The position numbers were made by a program, and so were the translations under genes. Under the pieces are notes generated by a model. It did no database searches. It was given only the letters and a program-made list of their open reading frames with translations, and had not been told where the DNA came from. Below, one piece after another: positions 19,272 through 28,716 of a DNA stretch of 64,000 nucleotides; positions within the stretch are counted from its first letter, which is position 1, and every line of letters starts with the position of its first letter. Source of the stretch: Pseudomonas sp. R37(2017) (lineage in GTDB: Bacteria; Pseudomonadota; Gammaproteobacteria; Pseudomonadales; Pseudomonadaceae). The stretch is taken from positions 186,001 through 250,000 of the forward strand of contig NZ_NEHO01000006.1 in assembly GCF_002113375.1 (NCBI RefSeq), written 5' to 3'.

Positions 19272-20036
19272 CTAAAGATGCACTTCCACCGCCAGCGGCA
19301 AATGATCCGACAGGTGCGTCCAAGGCTTGTGCCCGAGTATTTTCGGCTCGTGGCTGCTGGCATTGCGCAGGTAGACGCGATCCAGGCGCAACAAGGGAAA
19401 CCGCGCGGGGTAGGTTTTGGCCGGGCGGCCATGGTGGCGTTCGAAGGCTTCGTGCAAGTAATCGCGGCGGGCCAGGGCGGCGTTGCCTTGCATCTGCCAG
19501 TCGTTGAAGTCGCCGGCAATGATCACCGGCGACTGCTCGGGCAGGGACTCAAGAAGCTGACAGAGCAACTGCAATTGCAGTTGACGATGACTTTCCAGCA
19601 GGCTGAGGTGCACGCAGATGGCGTGGACTTCGCTGTGCCCCGGCACGTCCAGCACGCAGTGCAGCAAGCCGCGGCGTTCCGGGCCGGTGATGGAAACGTC
19701 CAGGTTGCGGTACTCGCGGATCGGGTATTTCGACAGCAGGGCATTGCCATGATGACCGTCGGGATAGACGGCATTGCGCCCGTAGGCGAAGTCGCTCCAC
19801 ATGCTGTCGGCGAGAAATTCATATTGCGAGGTTTGTGGCCAATCGTTGTAGCGGGAAGAATGGCGGTCGTGTTCGCCGAGGACTTCTTGCAGAAACACCA
19901 GGTCTGCCGAGGTACTGCGCACCGCTTCACGCAGCTCGGGGAGGATGAAGCGCCGGTTGAGCGCGGTAAATCCCTTGTGGGTATTGACCGTCAGCACGCG
20001 AAGCCGATGAATGGCCGCTGGTGTGTTCAATGACAT
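19272..20036 (-). CDS. Endonuclease/exonuclease/phosphatase-family protein
   Basis: Protein of 254 residues of the EEP (DNase I-like) fold. Metal and catalytic motifs in order: LTVNTHKGF (Asn), LVFLQEVLGEH (Glu), a central HAICVHLSLL (His), IIAGDFNDW (Asp and Asn), LDRVYLRN and the final LSDHLPLAVEV (Asp-His). It could hydrolyse nucleic acid or a phosphodiester/phosphomonoester; the family is broad. The ATG at 20036 with AGGA upstream is preferred to a GTG at 20078 whose ribosome site would be too close. It runs in the same direction as the PIG-L gene 115 bases upstream and likely shares its transcript. From memory, an EEP gene also sits in the glycogen/trehalose region of other Pseudomonas genomes. 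Confidence 0.88.
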   Translation of the reverse strand: MSLNTPAAIHRLRVLTVNTHKGFTALNRRFILPELREAVRSTSADLVFLQEVLGEHDRHSSRYNDWPQTSQYEFLADSMWSDFAYGRNAVYPDGHHGNALLSKYPIREYRNLDVSITGPERRGLLHCVLDVPGHSEVHAICVHLSLLESHRQLQLQLLCQLLESLPEQSPVIIAGDFNDWQMQGNAALARRDYLHEAFERHHGRPAKTYPARFPLLRLDRVYLRNASSHEPKILGHKPWTHLSDHLPLAVEVHL

Positions 20037-20150
20037 TGAGTCGGCGTCCTGCCGTTTGGATTGACTGGCCACATGCACTCCTCTGATACAGGTTTGCCTA
20101 TGTATGCGACTGATGAGACAGCATGCAGTTCAGTCCGATGGGTTGCGCTT

Positions 20151-20909
20151 TCAGACCAACACGATTTCATAAGGCAAACGGATACGCTCCAGCAGCGTTC
20201 GCGGCAGCGACGGCGCAAGGCCGATGGCCGGTTCGCCGTCCAGTTGACTGGCGTAGGCATGGGTGGCGTGGCTCTTGCGGGCGACGGTCCAGGTATCGAG
20301 GCGTACCTTGCGTGCGCGGTGCCAGGGAATCAGCTCCCGGTCCCGTGCCGGCCAGTGCCAGGCCCAGAACGGTACGTCGCTATAGAGGGCCCCGGCATTG
20401 GCTGCCGCCCTGGCGCTGGCACGGCCAACAGTGTCGTGGTCGACGTTGCCGTCCTGGCGCCAGGTGCTGAACACCACATCGCTGGGGCGCAGGTAACGCG
20501 TGATGAACTGGGCGATCCGATCTTCGTGCTCCACCAGCGCGTTGTCGGTAAACCCGCCACGAATCCACTTCAGGCTGTGCATCGGCAAGCCGAGTCGGCG
20601 GATGGCTTCGACGCTTTCCTGGGGACGAAACACGCTGAGGCGTTTTTCCGACCACTGGCGCGAGCCCGGATGGCTGGCGCTGCCGTCGGTGATCGAGATC
20701 AATTGCAGCGGGTGGCCCAGGTTGCTGAGCAATTGCAGGATGCCGCCACAGGTCACGACTTCGTCGCCGGGGTGCGGGGCAATGAGCACCACGCGTGCGC
20801 CATCGTGCACCAGGGATTGGATGTCGATGACCGGAATGCTGTCCAGTTGAGGGGCAGTGTTCCAGATCTGCGATGGCAGGCTGGCTTCGCTGACGAAAAT
20901 GGATTTCAT
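20151..20909 (-). CDS. PIG-L/LmbE-family deacetylase-like protein
   Basis: Protein of 252 residues of the PIG-L fold, zinc-dependent N-acetyl-sugar deacetylases. The first metal motif reads LIAPHPGDEVVTCGG: His46 and Asp49 (zinc ligands) and Glu50 are kept, but residue 48, normally the catalytic base Asp of HPDDE, is Gly. The second motif is DGNVDHDTVGRA (His zinc ligand). The substitution may lower or change the activity. The N-terminus has about 35 extra residues before the fold. The start at 20909 is preceded by AAGGAC. Together with the EEP gene it precedes glgX in genome order, with all three on the minus strand. The substrate is unknown. Confidence 0.85.
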   Translation of the reverse strand: MKSIFVSEASLPSQIWNTAPQLDSIPVIDIQSLVHDGARVVLIAPHPGDEVVTCGGILQLLSNLGHPLQLISITDGSASHPGSRQWSEKRLSVFRPQESVEAIRRLGLPMHSLKWIRGGFTDNALVEHEDRIAQFITRYLRPSDVVFSTWRQDGNVDHDTVGRASARAAANAGALYSDVPFWAWHWPARDRELIPWHRARKVRLDTWTVARKSHATHAYASQLDGEPAIGLAPSLPRTLLERIRLPYEIVLV

Positions 20910-21126
20910 GGGTATTACGTCCTTGTTCTGCTTCGCCTTCAGTCGTGCGCGAGCCCGGCCCGGCCGACCTGTGAGGGCGGGTGGATAGCATGGTGCGACA
21001 CGCCCAACCCTGGATGGCCGCGAATCGAGTATTGCTCATGTAACACAATTCGTCGCGTCGCGAACTCAACCAAAATGACTTTTGCCGCTCGGCGGCAGGG
21101 GTAGGGTGAATGCCTGAAGCGGGTCG

Positions 21127-23289
21127 TTACTCCTCTTCCTCATGCTGTAACTCGAACAGCAGCAACGAGCGGCCGGTGACCGAGTACTCGTGGCCGAACT
21201 CGAAGCGCTCCTGGCCACGGATCGACGGCTGGTTGGTGTCGACCATGCACGTCCAGAAACCACCGTCAGGTACTTCCGGCAGGCGGAAATTGACGATGTC
21301 GTGATGGGCGTTGAACACCAGCAACAACGTCGCGTCGACGCCTTTGCGGCGAATGCCGGTTTCCTGGGCTCGGCCATCGAGCAACATGCCCAGGCAGCGA
21401 TTGTATACATCGTGCCATTGCCTGGTGGTCATTTGCGTACCGTCCGGCGCCAGCCAGGTCACGTCCTTGACGCCGATGTCTTCGTTGTAATTACCCACCA
21501 GAAAACGCCCACGGCGCAGGATCGGGTAAGTCAGGCGCAACTTGATCAGGCGTTTGACGAACTTGAGCAGGGCCTTGCCGTCTTCGCTGAGGTCCCAGTT
21601 GACCCAGCCGACCTCGCTGTCCTGGCAATAGGCATTATTGTTGCCGTCCTGGGTGCGGGCGAACTCGTCGCCGGCCACCAGCATCGGCGTGCCCTGGGCC
21701 AACAGCAGGGTGGCGAAGAAATTGCGCATCTGCCGATGGCGCAGCGCGTTGATCTCGGCGTCGTCGGTGGGGCCTTCGACGCCGTGGTTCCACGACAGGT
21801 TGTTGTCGCTGCCGTCCTGATTGTTTTCGTCGTTGGCTTCGTTGTGCTTGTCGTTGTACGACACCAGGTCATTGAGCGTGAAACCGTCGTGGGCGGTGAC
21901 GAAGTTAACGGATGAGTAGGGCCGCCGACCACGCTGGTTGAACATCTCGCCCGAGGCTGTGACGCGGCTGGCAAAGTCCGCCAATTGCCCCTCGTCGCCT
22001 TTCCAGAAGGCCCGTACGGTGTCGCGGAACTTGTCGTTCCATTCGACCCAGCCCGGCGGAAAATTGCCGACCTGATAACCGCCGGGGCCGCAGTCCCATG
22101 CCTCGGCAATCAGTTTGACCTGGCGCAGCACCGGGTCCTGGCGGCAAGCGACGAGGAAACTGTGGCGCTCGTCGAAACCGTCGTGATAACGCCCGAGAAT
22201 GGTCGCCAGGTCGAAGCGGAAACCGTCCACGTGCATTTCCGAGGCCCAGTAGCGCAGGGAGTCGGTGACCATTTGCAGCACACAGGGGTGGCTCAGGTCC
22301 AGGGTGTTGCCGGTGCCGGAATCGTTGATATAGAAGCGCTTGTCCTCCGGCACCAGGCGGTAGTAGGACGCGTTGTCGATACCACGCATCGACAGGGTCG
22401 GGCCTTGTTCGTTGCCTTCGGCGGTGTGGTTGTAGACCACGTCGAGGATCACTTCCAGATTGGCTTCGTGCAGGTGCGCGACCATTTCCTTGAATTCGGC
22501 AATCTTGCCGCTGGCCAGGTAGCGCGGGTCGGGGGCGAAAAAGGCAATGCTGTTGTAGCCCCAATAGTTGGTCATGCCCTTGTGCAGCAAATGCTGGTCG
22601 TTGACGAACGCGTGGATGGGCAGCAACTCCACGGTCGACACACCGAGCTTGCGGATGTGTTCCAGCACATCATCGACCATCAACCCGGCAAAGGTGCCGC
22701 GCAGGTTTTCGGGAACCGATGGGTGGCGCATGCTGAAACCGCGGACATGGGTTTCGTAAATGATCGTCTTGTCCCAGGGCACACTGACTCGATGATCGTG
22801 GCCCCAGGTGTGCGCGGGGTCGATGACCCGGCACTTGGGCACGAAGGGCGCGCTGTCCCGTTCATCGAAACTGAGGTCGGCGTCGGGATGGCCAATGGTG
22901 TAGCCGAATAACGCTTCGGACCATTTCAGCTTGCCGACCAGCTGTTTGGCGTAGGGGTCGATCAGCAGTTTGTTGGGGTTGAAGCGATGGCCGTTGGCCG
23001 GGTCGTACGGGCCGTAGACGCGATAGCCGTAGATCAGCCCCGGATGGGCGTCGGGCAAGTAGCCGTGATAGATCTCGTCGGTGTATTCGGGCAGTTCGAT
23101 GCGTTCGAGTTCCACCTCGCCGGTGTCGTCGAACAGGCACAGTTCAACCCGGGTGGCGTGGGCGGAAAACAGAGCGAAGTTGACGCCCAGGCCATCCCAG
23201 GTGGCACCCAGCGGGAAGGGCAGGCCTTCACGGATTCGCGTGGCTTCAGCGCGCTGGGCTGGGGTGGCGGGTTTCTTTGGGGTGGTCAT
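21127..23289 (-). CDS. glgX: Glycogen debranching enzyme GlgX
   Basis: GH13_11 isoamylase-type enzyme that cleaves alpha-1,6 branches of limit dextrin. At 720 residues it is the usual length. The N-terminal sandwich (about 20-150, starting PFPLGATWDGLGVNFALFS) precedes the barrel with IYETHVRGFS. The nucleophile is Asp360 in GFRFDLATILGR, the acid/base is Glu396 in LIAEAWDCGPGG, and a conserved Asp is in VTAHDGFTLNDLVSYN. The start at 23289 has AGGAG upstream. It is separated from the treY-malQ-treZ-glgA genes by a three-part REP cluster and a DUF2934 gene, so it may have its own promoter or receive read-through. Confidence 0.96.
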   Translation of the reverse strand: MTTPKKPATPAQRAEATRIREGLPFPLGATWDGLGVNFALFSAHATRVELCLFDDTGEVELERIELPEYTDEIYHGYLPDAHPGLIYGYRVYGPYDPANGHRFNPNKLLIDPYAKQLVGKLKWSEALFGYTIGHPDADLSFDERDSAPFVPKCRVIDPAHTWGHDHRVSVPWDKTIIYETHVRGFSMRHPSVPENLRGTFAGLMVDDVLEHIRKLGVSTVELLPIHAFVNDQHLLHKGMTNYWGYNSIAFFAPDPRYLASGKIAEFKEMVAHLHEANLEVILDVVYNHTAEGNEQGPTLSMRGIDNASYYRLVPEDKRFYINDSGTGNTLDLSHPCVLQMVTDSLRYWASEMHVDGFRFDLATILGRYHDGFDERHSFLVACRQDPVLRQVKLIAEAWDCGPGGYQVGNFPPGWVEWNDKFRDTVRAFWKGDEGQLADFASRVTASGEMFNQRGRRPYSSVNFVTAHDGFTLNDLVSYNDKHNEANDENNQDGSDNNLSWNHGVEGPTDDAEINALRHRQMRNFFATLLLAQGTPMLVAGDEFARTQDGNNNAYCQDSEVGWVNWDLSEDGKALLKFVKRLIKLRLTYPILRRGRFLVGNYNEDIGVKDVTWLAPDGTQMTTRQWHDVYNRCLGMLLDGRAQETGIRRKGVDATLLLVFNAHHDIVNFRLPEVPDGGFWTCMVDTNQPSIRGQERFEFGHEYSVTGRSLLLFELQHEEEE

Positions 23290-23312
23290 GGGTACTCCTG
23301 TAAACGCGGGCC

Positions 23313-23480
23313 ACCTGTAGGAGCGAGCCCGCTCGCGATGGCGGTGTGTCAGGCAGCATCAATGCTGGATGTGATGGCCTCTTCGCGGGCAAGCCCGCTC
23401 CCACAGGGACCTGTGAGTTGCCACAGATTGCAGTCACACCAACACACACTGTGGGAGCGGGCTTGCCCGCGAAGAGGCCT
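23313..23480. repeat. Cluster of three REP units
   Basis: Unit 1 (23313-23340) has GTAGGAGCGAGCCCGCTCGC. Unit 2 (23377-23406) and unit 3 (23449-23480) are inverted copies of each other built on TTCGCGGGCAAGCCCGCTCC. An odd REP singlet thus lies beside a REP pair between glgX and the DUF2934 gene. Confidence 0.88.
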
Positions 23481-23489
23481 CAGACATAT

Positions 23490-23825
23490 TCAAACCGCTG
23501 GCGGTTTTCGCGGCGCTCGGGGCTTTTTCTCGATGGCCTTTTCCCCGGGCGGGAGCACTTTCGACGCCGCCGCCGGTTTGGTCTTGGTCTTGGGCGCGGC
23601 GGTCTTGCCGTTGAGCTTCTTGTCGGGGCCAGGTTTTGCGTCGCCGGTTTTCTTCGGCGCTGCCTTGATGGCGGCCGCCTTCGGTGACTTTTTCGGGGCC
23701 AGGGCTTCGGCTTCTGCCAGTTTGCACGCCATCTCCCAGTGACGGGCTTCCTGGCCTTCGGGTTTTCCTTCGGACTCCCAGATCTGATAGGCGAATTCGC
23801 GGATGCGTTTATCGTCGTTACTCAT
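23490..23825 (-). CDS. DUF2934 protein with basic Lys/Ala/Pro tail
   Basis: Protein of 111 residues. The first 40 (MSNDDKRIREFAYQIWESEG, then GQEARHWEMACKLAEAEA) are the DUF2934 domain, a short helical unit of unknown function. The rest is a lysine-, alanine- and proline-rich low-complexity tail (PKKSPKAAAIKAAPKK, KKPRAPRKPP) like histone H1 or AlgP tails, probably disordered and able to bind nucleic acid or acidic polymers. The ATG at 23825 has AGGAG eight to nine bases upstream, whereas the long upstream extension of the frame is a treY shadow. It lies 20 bases after treY on the same strand and is the last gene of that operon. Its link to glycan metabolism is only positional. Confidence 0.85.
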   Translation of the reverse strand: MSNDDKRIREFAYQIWESEGKPEGQEARHWEMACKLAEAEALAPKKSPKAAAIKAAPKKTGDAKPGPDKKLNGKTAAPKTKTKPAAASKVLPPGEKAIEKKPRAPRKPPAV

Positions 23826-23845
23826 CGCACTGCTCCTGAACTGAC

Positions 23846-26641
23846 TCAAGTGTGGGTAGTTTGAAAAATGAGATTGACCGGGAAATCCCCCAGCGCGGCG
23901 CTGACCAGCAGCTCCCTGTGATTTGTGACTGTGACGCCGGAAAAAAGTCCCTTCAGATTCTCGCCAGGGACGGTGAACGGCAACTTGACCCGGGTATCGC
24001 CCCACTGCGGCGCGTGGACCCGTGGCTCGGCACTGTTTTCCAGCAGTTCGGCACAACGTATCGGCACAATCACGATGGCGCGTTTTCCCTCCCGTTCACG
24101 GATAAAACCCAGCACTCGATGGGCCTGGCTGCCCACCACTTCAAGGGCCTGGTAGGTGCCACGCCGAAACAGCTCGGCGTGCTCGGCACGCAAACCCAGG
24201 GTGCGCACAATCAAGGCCTGCTTGATGCGCCCGTCACGCCAGTTCGCCAGTAGATCGGGCAGATCCGCAGGTTGCTGCATCGCCTGCTGGCGACTGGCGT
24301 AATCCACCGGTCGACGGTTGTCCGGATCGACCAGGCTGAAGTCCCAGAACTCATTGCCCTGATAAAGGTCCGGCACGCCGGGCACGGTCATGCGCAGCAA
24401 GGTTTGCGCCAAGCCATTGAGCGCGCCGGGGGCGGCGATCGACCGGGCAGCCTTGGCCAGAGCCGTACGCAACAGCACAGCTTCGGGGCCAAGCAGCAGG
24501 CGTTGGATGAAATCCTCGGTCGCTTGCTCATAAGCGTCATTCGGCGCGCTCCAGCTGCTTTGCAGTTTGGCTTCGCGCAAGGCTTTGCGCTGCCACTGCC
24601 AGAGGCGTTTTGCGTAGTCCTCCAGCGACGATGGATGATCGCTACCCAATTCCAGCGGCCAACTGCCGAGAATCGCTTGATACAGGATCAACTCATCACC
24701 GGCCGAAGGCGCTTGATCGTCACTGCGCAATGGCCGGGCGAGGGCGCGCCACAGGCTGACCTGGTCGGCATACCAGCTATTGCGTTCGCTCAAGACCGCC
24801 AGCCGCGCCCGCGTATCTTCGCCACGCTTGTGGTCATGGGTGGCGCTGGCCAGCAGATTGTCCGGGAAGCTGTGCAGACGCTCGATGCAGGCGCGATGAA
24901 AGTCGGCAACCGGCGCACTGAACTGCCCGGTGTTGAACCCTACGTCATTGCGCGAGAGCAGGACGGCCGAACGATAGAGCGCGGTGTCTTCCACCGCTTT
25001 CGCCGCGGCTGGCGAGGTCAGTTGCTGGAAACGTACGCAGGCATGCTTGAGACGTTTGCGCGTGCGACCGGCCGGGCGTTGTCGCCAGGGTTCACCGCCG
25101 AGCCAGCCGGCCAGGCAGTCGAGCACCGGCCAGTCTGCCTCGCCCAGGGTCTGGCGGGCGCCGTCCACGGCCTGCTGGAAAAACACCTCGTCCTGGGCTG
25201 AACGGCCACGGGGGCTGATGTAGGTGCGGTACACCGGGAAATGCACGATCAACGCCTGCAAGGCCCGGCGAATGGCGCCGAGGGTCAGGTCGCGGCTCAT
25301 GAGGTTGTCCCGTGCCACTTGCAGCAAGGCCTGGGCGACGCTTTCGAAATCCCCGGCCAGGGAACCATTGAGGATCTGCTGGCGCGCCAGTTGCGCCTCG
25401 AGGGTGAAGTCGGCGGTGCGTTCACTGTGACGTTGCCAGCGTTCGGCCAGTGCCTGCGCACCCCGGGGATCGTGTTGCAGCAGTGACAACTGGTTCATGA
25501 ACTCGTAGCCGGTGGTGCCATCCACCGACCAATCGCGATGGAGGGTTTCGTTTTCGCCAAGGATCTTTTCGACATAGATGGGCAGGTGGCGCCCCCTGGA
25601 CAGACTGTCGACCCGGCGTCGCAGTTTTCGACAGTAGCCCCGCGGGTCGGCAAGCCCGTCGATATGGTCGATGCGCAACCCGTCGATCAGCCCTTCAGCC
25701 ACCAGTTGAAAGATTTTCCCGTGGGTGGCTTCGAACACCGCGGGACGCTCGACGCGCAGTCCACCGAGCTCATTGATATCGAAGAAGCGCCGCCAGTTGA
25801 TGTCATCGGCGGCAGTGCGCCAACTGGCCAGGCGATAGCTCTGGCGTTCCAGCAGGTTGTGCAGGCGCTGGAAGCCTTCGTCGGTCAGTGAGTCGTAGTT
25901 TTTCAGGTGCCGCTCAATCGCTTGGGCAATGGCCGGGTCGTTGATGAGGTCGCGTAGTTCTGCCTTCAGTGGCATGGCCAGGCCGTGGGCATCGGTCTGG
26001 TAGCTCAGGGTGCTGAAACGATCGGCCAGGGACTTGAGCTGTTCGGCCTGTTGCGTCTGCAGAGGCGCATCGACCTTGAGCAATTCGCTGTAATCCCGGG
26101 GGCAAATGGGGAAGCGGTGTTCGTAGTGCTCGACATGAAAGCTGCCGTGCCAGGCATCGAAGCGCAGGGGCAGGGTGCCGTCCTGCAACGCGACGCCGTA
26201 GTCACTGCCGAGAAACGGCAGGAGTAACTGGCCCTCCATCAACGGGTCGGGTGAGTGCCACTGGATATCGAAAAACTCACCGTAGGGGCTCAGGCGTCCC
26301 CACTCCAGCAAATCCAGCCACCAGGGATTGTCACTGCCGCCGACCGCCATGTGGTTGGAGACGATGTCGAGGATCAAGCCCATGTTCTGCGCACGCAACG
26401 CGCTGACCAGGCCGCGCAGCGCAACCTCGCCGCCCAGTTCCGGGTTGACCCGGGTCGGGTCCACCACGTCGTAGCCATGCATCGACCCGGCGCGAGCACG
26501 AAGCAGCGGCGAGGCATAGATATGGCTGATGCCGAGGCGGGCGAAATACGGCACCAGCGGCACGGCATCTTCGAGCGTGAAGCCTTTGTGAAATTGCAGG
26601 CGCAAGGTGGCGCGCAGTGGTCGGGTCGGCACCTGGGTCAT
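23846..26641 (-). CDS. treY: Maltooligosyl trehalose synthase TreY
   Basis: GH13_26 enzyme of 931 residues that turns the reducing-end glucose of malto-oligosaccharides into a terminal trehalose unit. It starts PLRATLRLQFHKGFTLEDAV, then has the GISHIYASPLLRARAGSMHGYDVVDP signature region. Conserved catalytic parts include LILDIVSNHMA, GLRIDHIDGLADPRGYC (nucleophile Asp), YVEKILGENETL (acid/base Glu) and ATHDHKRGEDTRARL. The ATG overlaps the malQ stop (ATGA), showing translational coupling. It works with TreZ, encoded upstream in the same operon, to make free trehalose from GlgA/GlgE glucan. Confidence 0.96.
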   Translation of the reverse strand: MTQVPTRPLRATLRLQFHKGFTLEDAVPLVPYFARLGISHIYASPLLRARAGSMHGYDVVDPTRVNPELGGEVALRGLVSALRAQNMGLILDIVSNHMAVGGSDNPWWLDLLEWGRLSPYGEFFDIQWHSPDPLMEGQLLLPFLGSDYGVALQDGTLPLRFDAWHGSFHVEHYEHRFPICPRDYSELLKVDAPLQTQQAEQLKSLADRFSTLSYQTDAHGLAMPLKAELRDLINDPAIAQAIERHLKNYDSLTDEGFQRLHNLLERQSYRLASWRTAADDINWRRFFDINELGGLRVERPAVFEATHGKIFQLVAEGLIDGLRIDHIDGLADPRGYCRKLRRRVDSLSRGRHLPIYVEKILGENETLHRDWSVDGTTGYEFMNQLSLLQHDPRGAQALAERWQRHSERTADFTLEAQLARQQILNGSLAGDFESVAQALLQVARDNLMSRDLTLGAIRRALQALIVHFPVYRTYISPRGRSAQDEVFFQQAVDGARQTLGEADWPVLDCLAGWLGGEPWRQRPAGRTRKRLKHACVRFQQLTSPAAAKAVEDTALYRSAVLLSRNDVGFNTGQFSAPVADFHRACIERLHSFPDNLLASATHDHKRGEDTRARLAVLSERNSWYADQVSLWRALARPLRSDDQAPSAGDELILYQAILGSWPLELGSDHPSSLEDYAKRLWQWQRKALREAKLQSSWSAPNDAYEQATEDFIQRLLLGPEAVLLRTALAKAARSIAAPGALNGLAQTLLRMTVPGVPDLYQGNEFWDFSLVDPDNRRPVDYASRQQAMQQPADLPDLLANWRDGRIKQALIVRTLGLRAEHAELFRRGTYQALEVVGSQAHRVLGFIREREGKRAIVIVPIRCAELLENSAEPRVHAPQWGDTRVKLPFTVPGENLKGLFSGVTVTNHRELLVSAALGDFPVNLIFQTTHT

Positions 26642-28716
26642 CGATCACGCTCGGCCGCCTGGAGTCGCGCGCAGGCGAGCAGCTCCAGGCGTCGTGCGGC
26701 ATCCGCGCCATCGAGCAGGACTTCGCTGTAACCGGGCAAGCGCCGCGACCAGTTGGGGTGGGTGTCAAGGGTGCCGGGCAGGTTGGCCTGTTGCTCCACG
26801 CCAAGGGCATCTTCCAGCGGCAACAGCACCAGGGGTGCCCGGGTATGACCGAGAAAACGCACGCTGGCGTCGAGTACCTGGTCGGTTTCGTGGGACTCTT
26901 CGCGAAAGTTCTGCGGGTCCTGACTCAACGCCCGGCGCAGGCCTTCGCGCTCACGTTCACGGTGTTGGCGCCATTCGATTTCACCGCTGGCATCGACCAT
27001 GCCGAGCCGGGCGTTCCAGTCGATATCACGACCATGCCACCAGCCGTTGAGGGTGGGCAGGTCATGGGTGCTGGTGGTCGCCAGGGCGTTGTCGGGCCAG
27101 TCGAGGATCGGCTTGAAGTACGTGTTGTCCTGTTCGAACAGCAATACCCGCATGCCTAGCATCGAGCGGGCGATGAGTTTTTCCCGCAGGCCGTCCGGCA
27201 CGGTGCCGAGGTCTTCGCCGAGGACGATGGCCTGGTGACGATGGGATTCCAGGGTCAACAGGCGCAGCAGATCGTCCACTGGGTAATACAGATAGGCGCC
27301 ATCGGTCGGCGGCGAGCCGTTGGGGATCACCCACAAACGCTGCAAACCCATGACGTGATCGATGCGCAAGCCACCGCAATGGGCGAAATTGGCCCGCAGC
27401 ATTTCGATGAAGGCACGGAAACCATTGCGCACCAGGCCTTCGGGGGAAAACGCGGAAATCCCCCAGCCCTGACCGCTGCGGTTGAGAATGTCCGGCGGCG
27501 CACCGACGGTGAGGGAGGCGAGCAGTTCGTCCTGGCGACTCCAGGCCTGGCTGCCACCGCCATCGGCGCCAACGGCCAGATCGGCGATCAGGCCGATGCT
27601 CATGCCGCTGGCACGGGCAGTGGTTTGCGCGCGCTCCAGGCAGCGTGTGATCAGCCACTGACAGAAGGCAAAGAAACCGATGCGCCCGGCGTTTTCTTCG
27701 GCGAATGCCGCCAGTTCGGCACTGCGCGGGTCGCGCCAGGGTTCGGGCCACTGCCGCCAATCGAGGTCTTCGCCGCGGGCGGCGCGAGCTTCCTGGATGG
27801 CTTCGAAGCGACAGTGATTTTCCAGCGCTTCGCCAGCGGCGTGACGAAAACTGCTGAAATCTTCGTGCAGCGGATGTTCACCCTGGACGAAGCCTTCGTA
27901 CAGCGACTGCAGTAACCGGTACTTGGCTTCGGCGGCGGCCGGCCAGTCGATCAACGGGCGCTCTTCCAGTGCCTTGAGTTCAATGGCCAGGCCGGTGGCG
28001 TCAATGGCGGTTCGCAATGCGCGTTCGCCGAGAATGGTGCCGGGGGCGCAATAAAGGCAGTTGAGAAACAAACGGCTGGACGGCGAATACGGGCTGTAGC
28101 GTTGGGTGTCACTGGAAAACATCGCATGCAACGGGCTGATCGCCAGCGCCTCGGCGCCACGCTCACCGGCGACCCGGGCGAGGTCCTCCAGCGCCTGGGT
28201 GTCACCAAATCCGCCATCGCCGGGGCGGCGCAATCCATAGAGCTGCACGCTCAGGCCCCAGGCACGCGGGATCGGGTTGTCCACGGCGTCGGCCACGCTG
28301 TAGCAACGAGGCGGGGCCACCGCCAGGGTGAACGTTTGCCCTTCGATGCTGACCTGTTGATAGCCGACTGGCACCAGTCCTGGCAGCACTGAGTTGGCGT
28401 CCAGTTTCAGGGCGAGCCGCGAACCGTCCTCGAGGTGGATTTCGCAAGGGGTTTGGGGCTCGAAATAGCGCACCAGGTCCAGGCCTGCACCCACATCGAC
28501 GGTCATCAATGGTGGCAGGTGCGAGGTCTGTTGCGCCGCCTGCAATTCCAACAGGCTGGCATCGATTTCCTGGGCACTGCCGGCCGGGTGGCCAAGGCTG
28601 GTCAGCACGTTGCGCAACACCGAAGGCGCAACTTTTTGCGCACGGCCGTTGGCGTCGATCCAGTCGACCGCGAGACCGGCACGGCTGGCCAGGATTTCCA
28701 GTTGCGCATCACTCAT
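26638..28716 (-). CDS. malQ: 4-alpha-glucanotransferase MalQ
   Basis: GH77 amylomaltase of 692 residues that disproportionates malto-oligosaccharides. It has the bacterial MalQ N-terminal extension (about 1-150) before the barrel (AWGLSVQLYGLRRPGDGGFGD). Catalytic motifs: GLRIDHVMGLQRLWVIP (nucleophile Asp), VLGEDLGTVPDGLRE (acid/base Glu) and STHDLPTLNGWW (Asp). The ATG at 28716 lies inside the end of treZ (8-base overlap), so the genes are coupled; the longer frame upstream is a treZ shadow. In this operon it recycles short maltodextrins left by TreY/TreZ and GlgX. Confidence 0.96.
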   Translation of the reverse strand: MSDAQLEILASRAGLAVDWIDANGRAQKVAPSVLRNVLTSLGHPAGSAQEIDASLLELQAAQQTSHLPPLMTVDVGAGLDLVRYFEPQTPCEIHLEDGSRLALKLDANSVLPGLVPVGYQQVSIEGQTFTLAVAPPRCYSVADAVDNPIPRAWGLSVQLYGLRRPGDGGFGDTQALEDLARVAGERGAEALAISPLHAMFSSDTQRYSPYSPSSRLFLNCLYCAPGTILGERALRTAIDATGLAIELKALEERPLIDWPAAAEAKYRLLQSLYEGFVQGEHPLHEDFSSFRHAAGEALENHCRFEAIQEARAARGEDLDWRQWPEPWRDPRSAELAAFAEENAGRIGFFAFCQWLITRCLERAQTTARASGMSIGLIADLAVGADGGGSQAWSRQDELLASLTVGAPPDILNRSGQGWGISAFSPEGLVRNGFRAFIEMLRANFAHCGGLRIDHVMGLQRLWVIPNGSPPTDGAYLYYPVDDLLRLLTLESHRHQAIVLGEDLGTVPDGLREKLIARSMLGMRVLLFEQDNTYFKPILDWPDNALATTSTHDLPTLNGWWHGRDIDWNARLGMVDASGEIEWRQHREREREGLRRALSQDPQNFREESHETDQVLDASVRFLGHTRAPLVLLPLEDALGVEQQANLPGTLDTHPNWSRRLPGYSEVLLDGADAARRLELLACARLQAAERDR

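Noticed and set aside
23313..23480. Short CRISPR-like array
   Set aside because: Units are palindromic, inverted and unevenly spaced with no unique spacers of constant length; they are REP elements.
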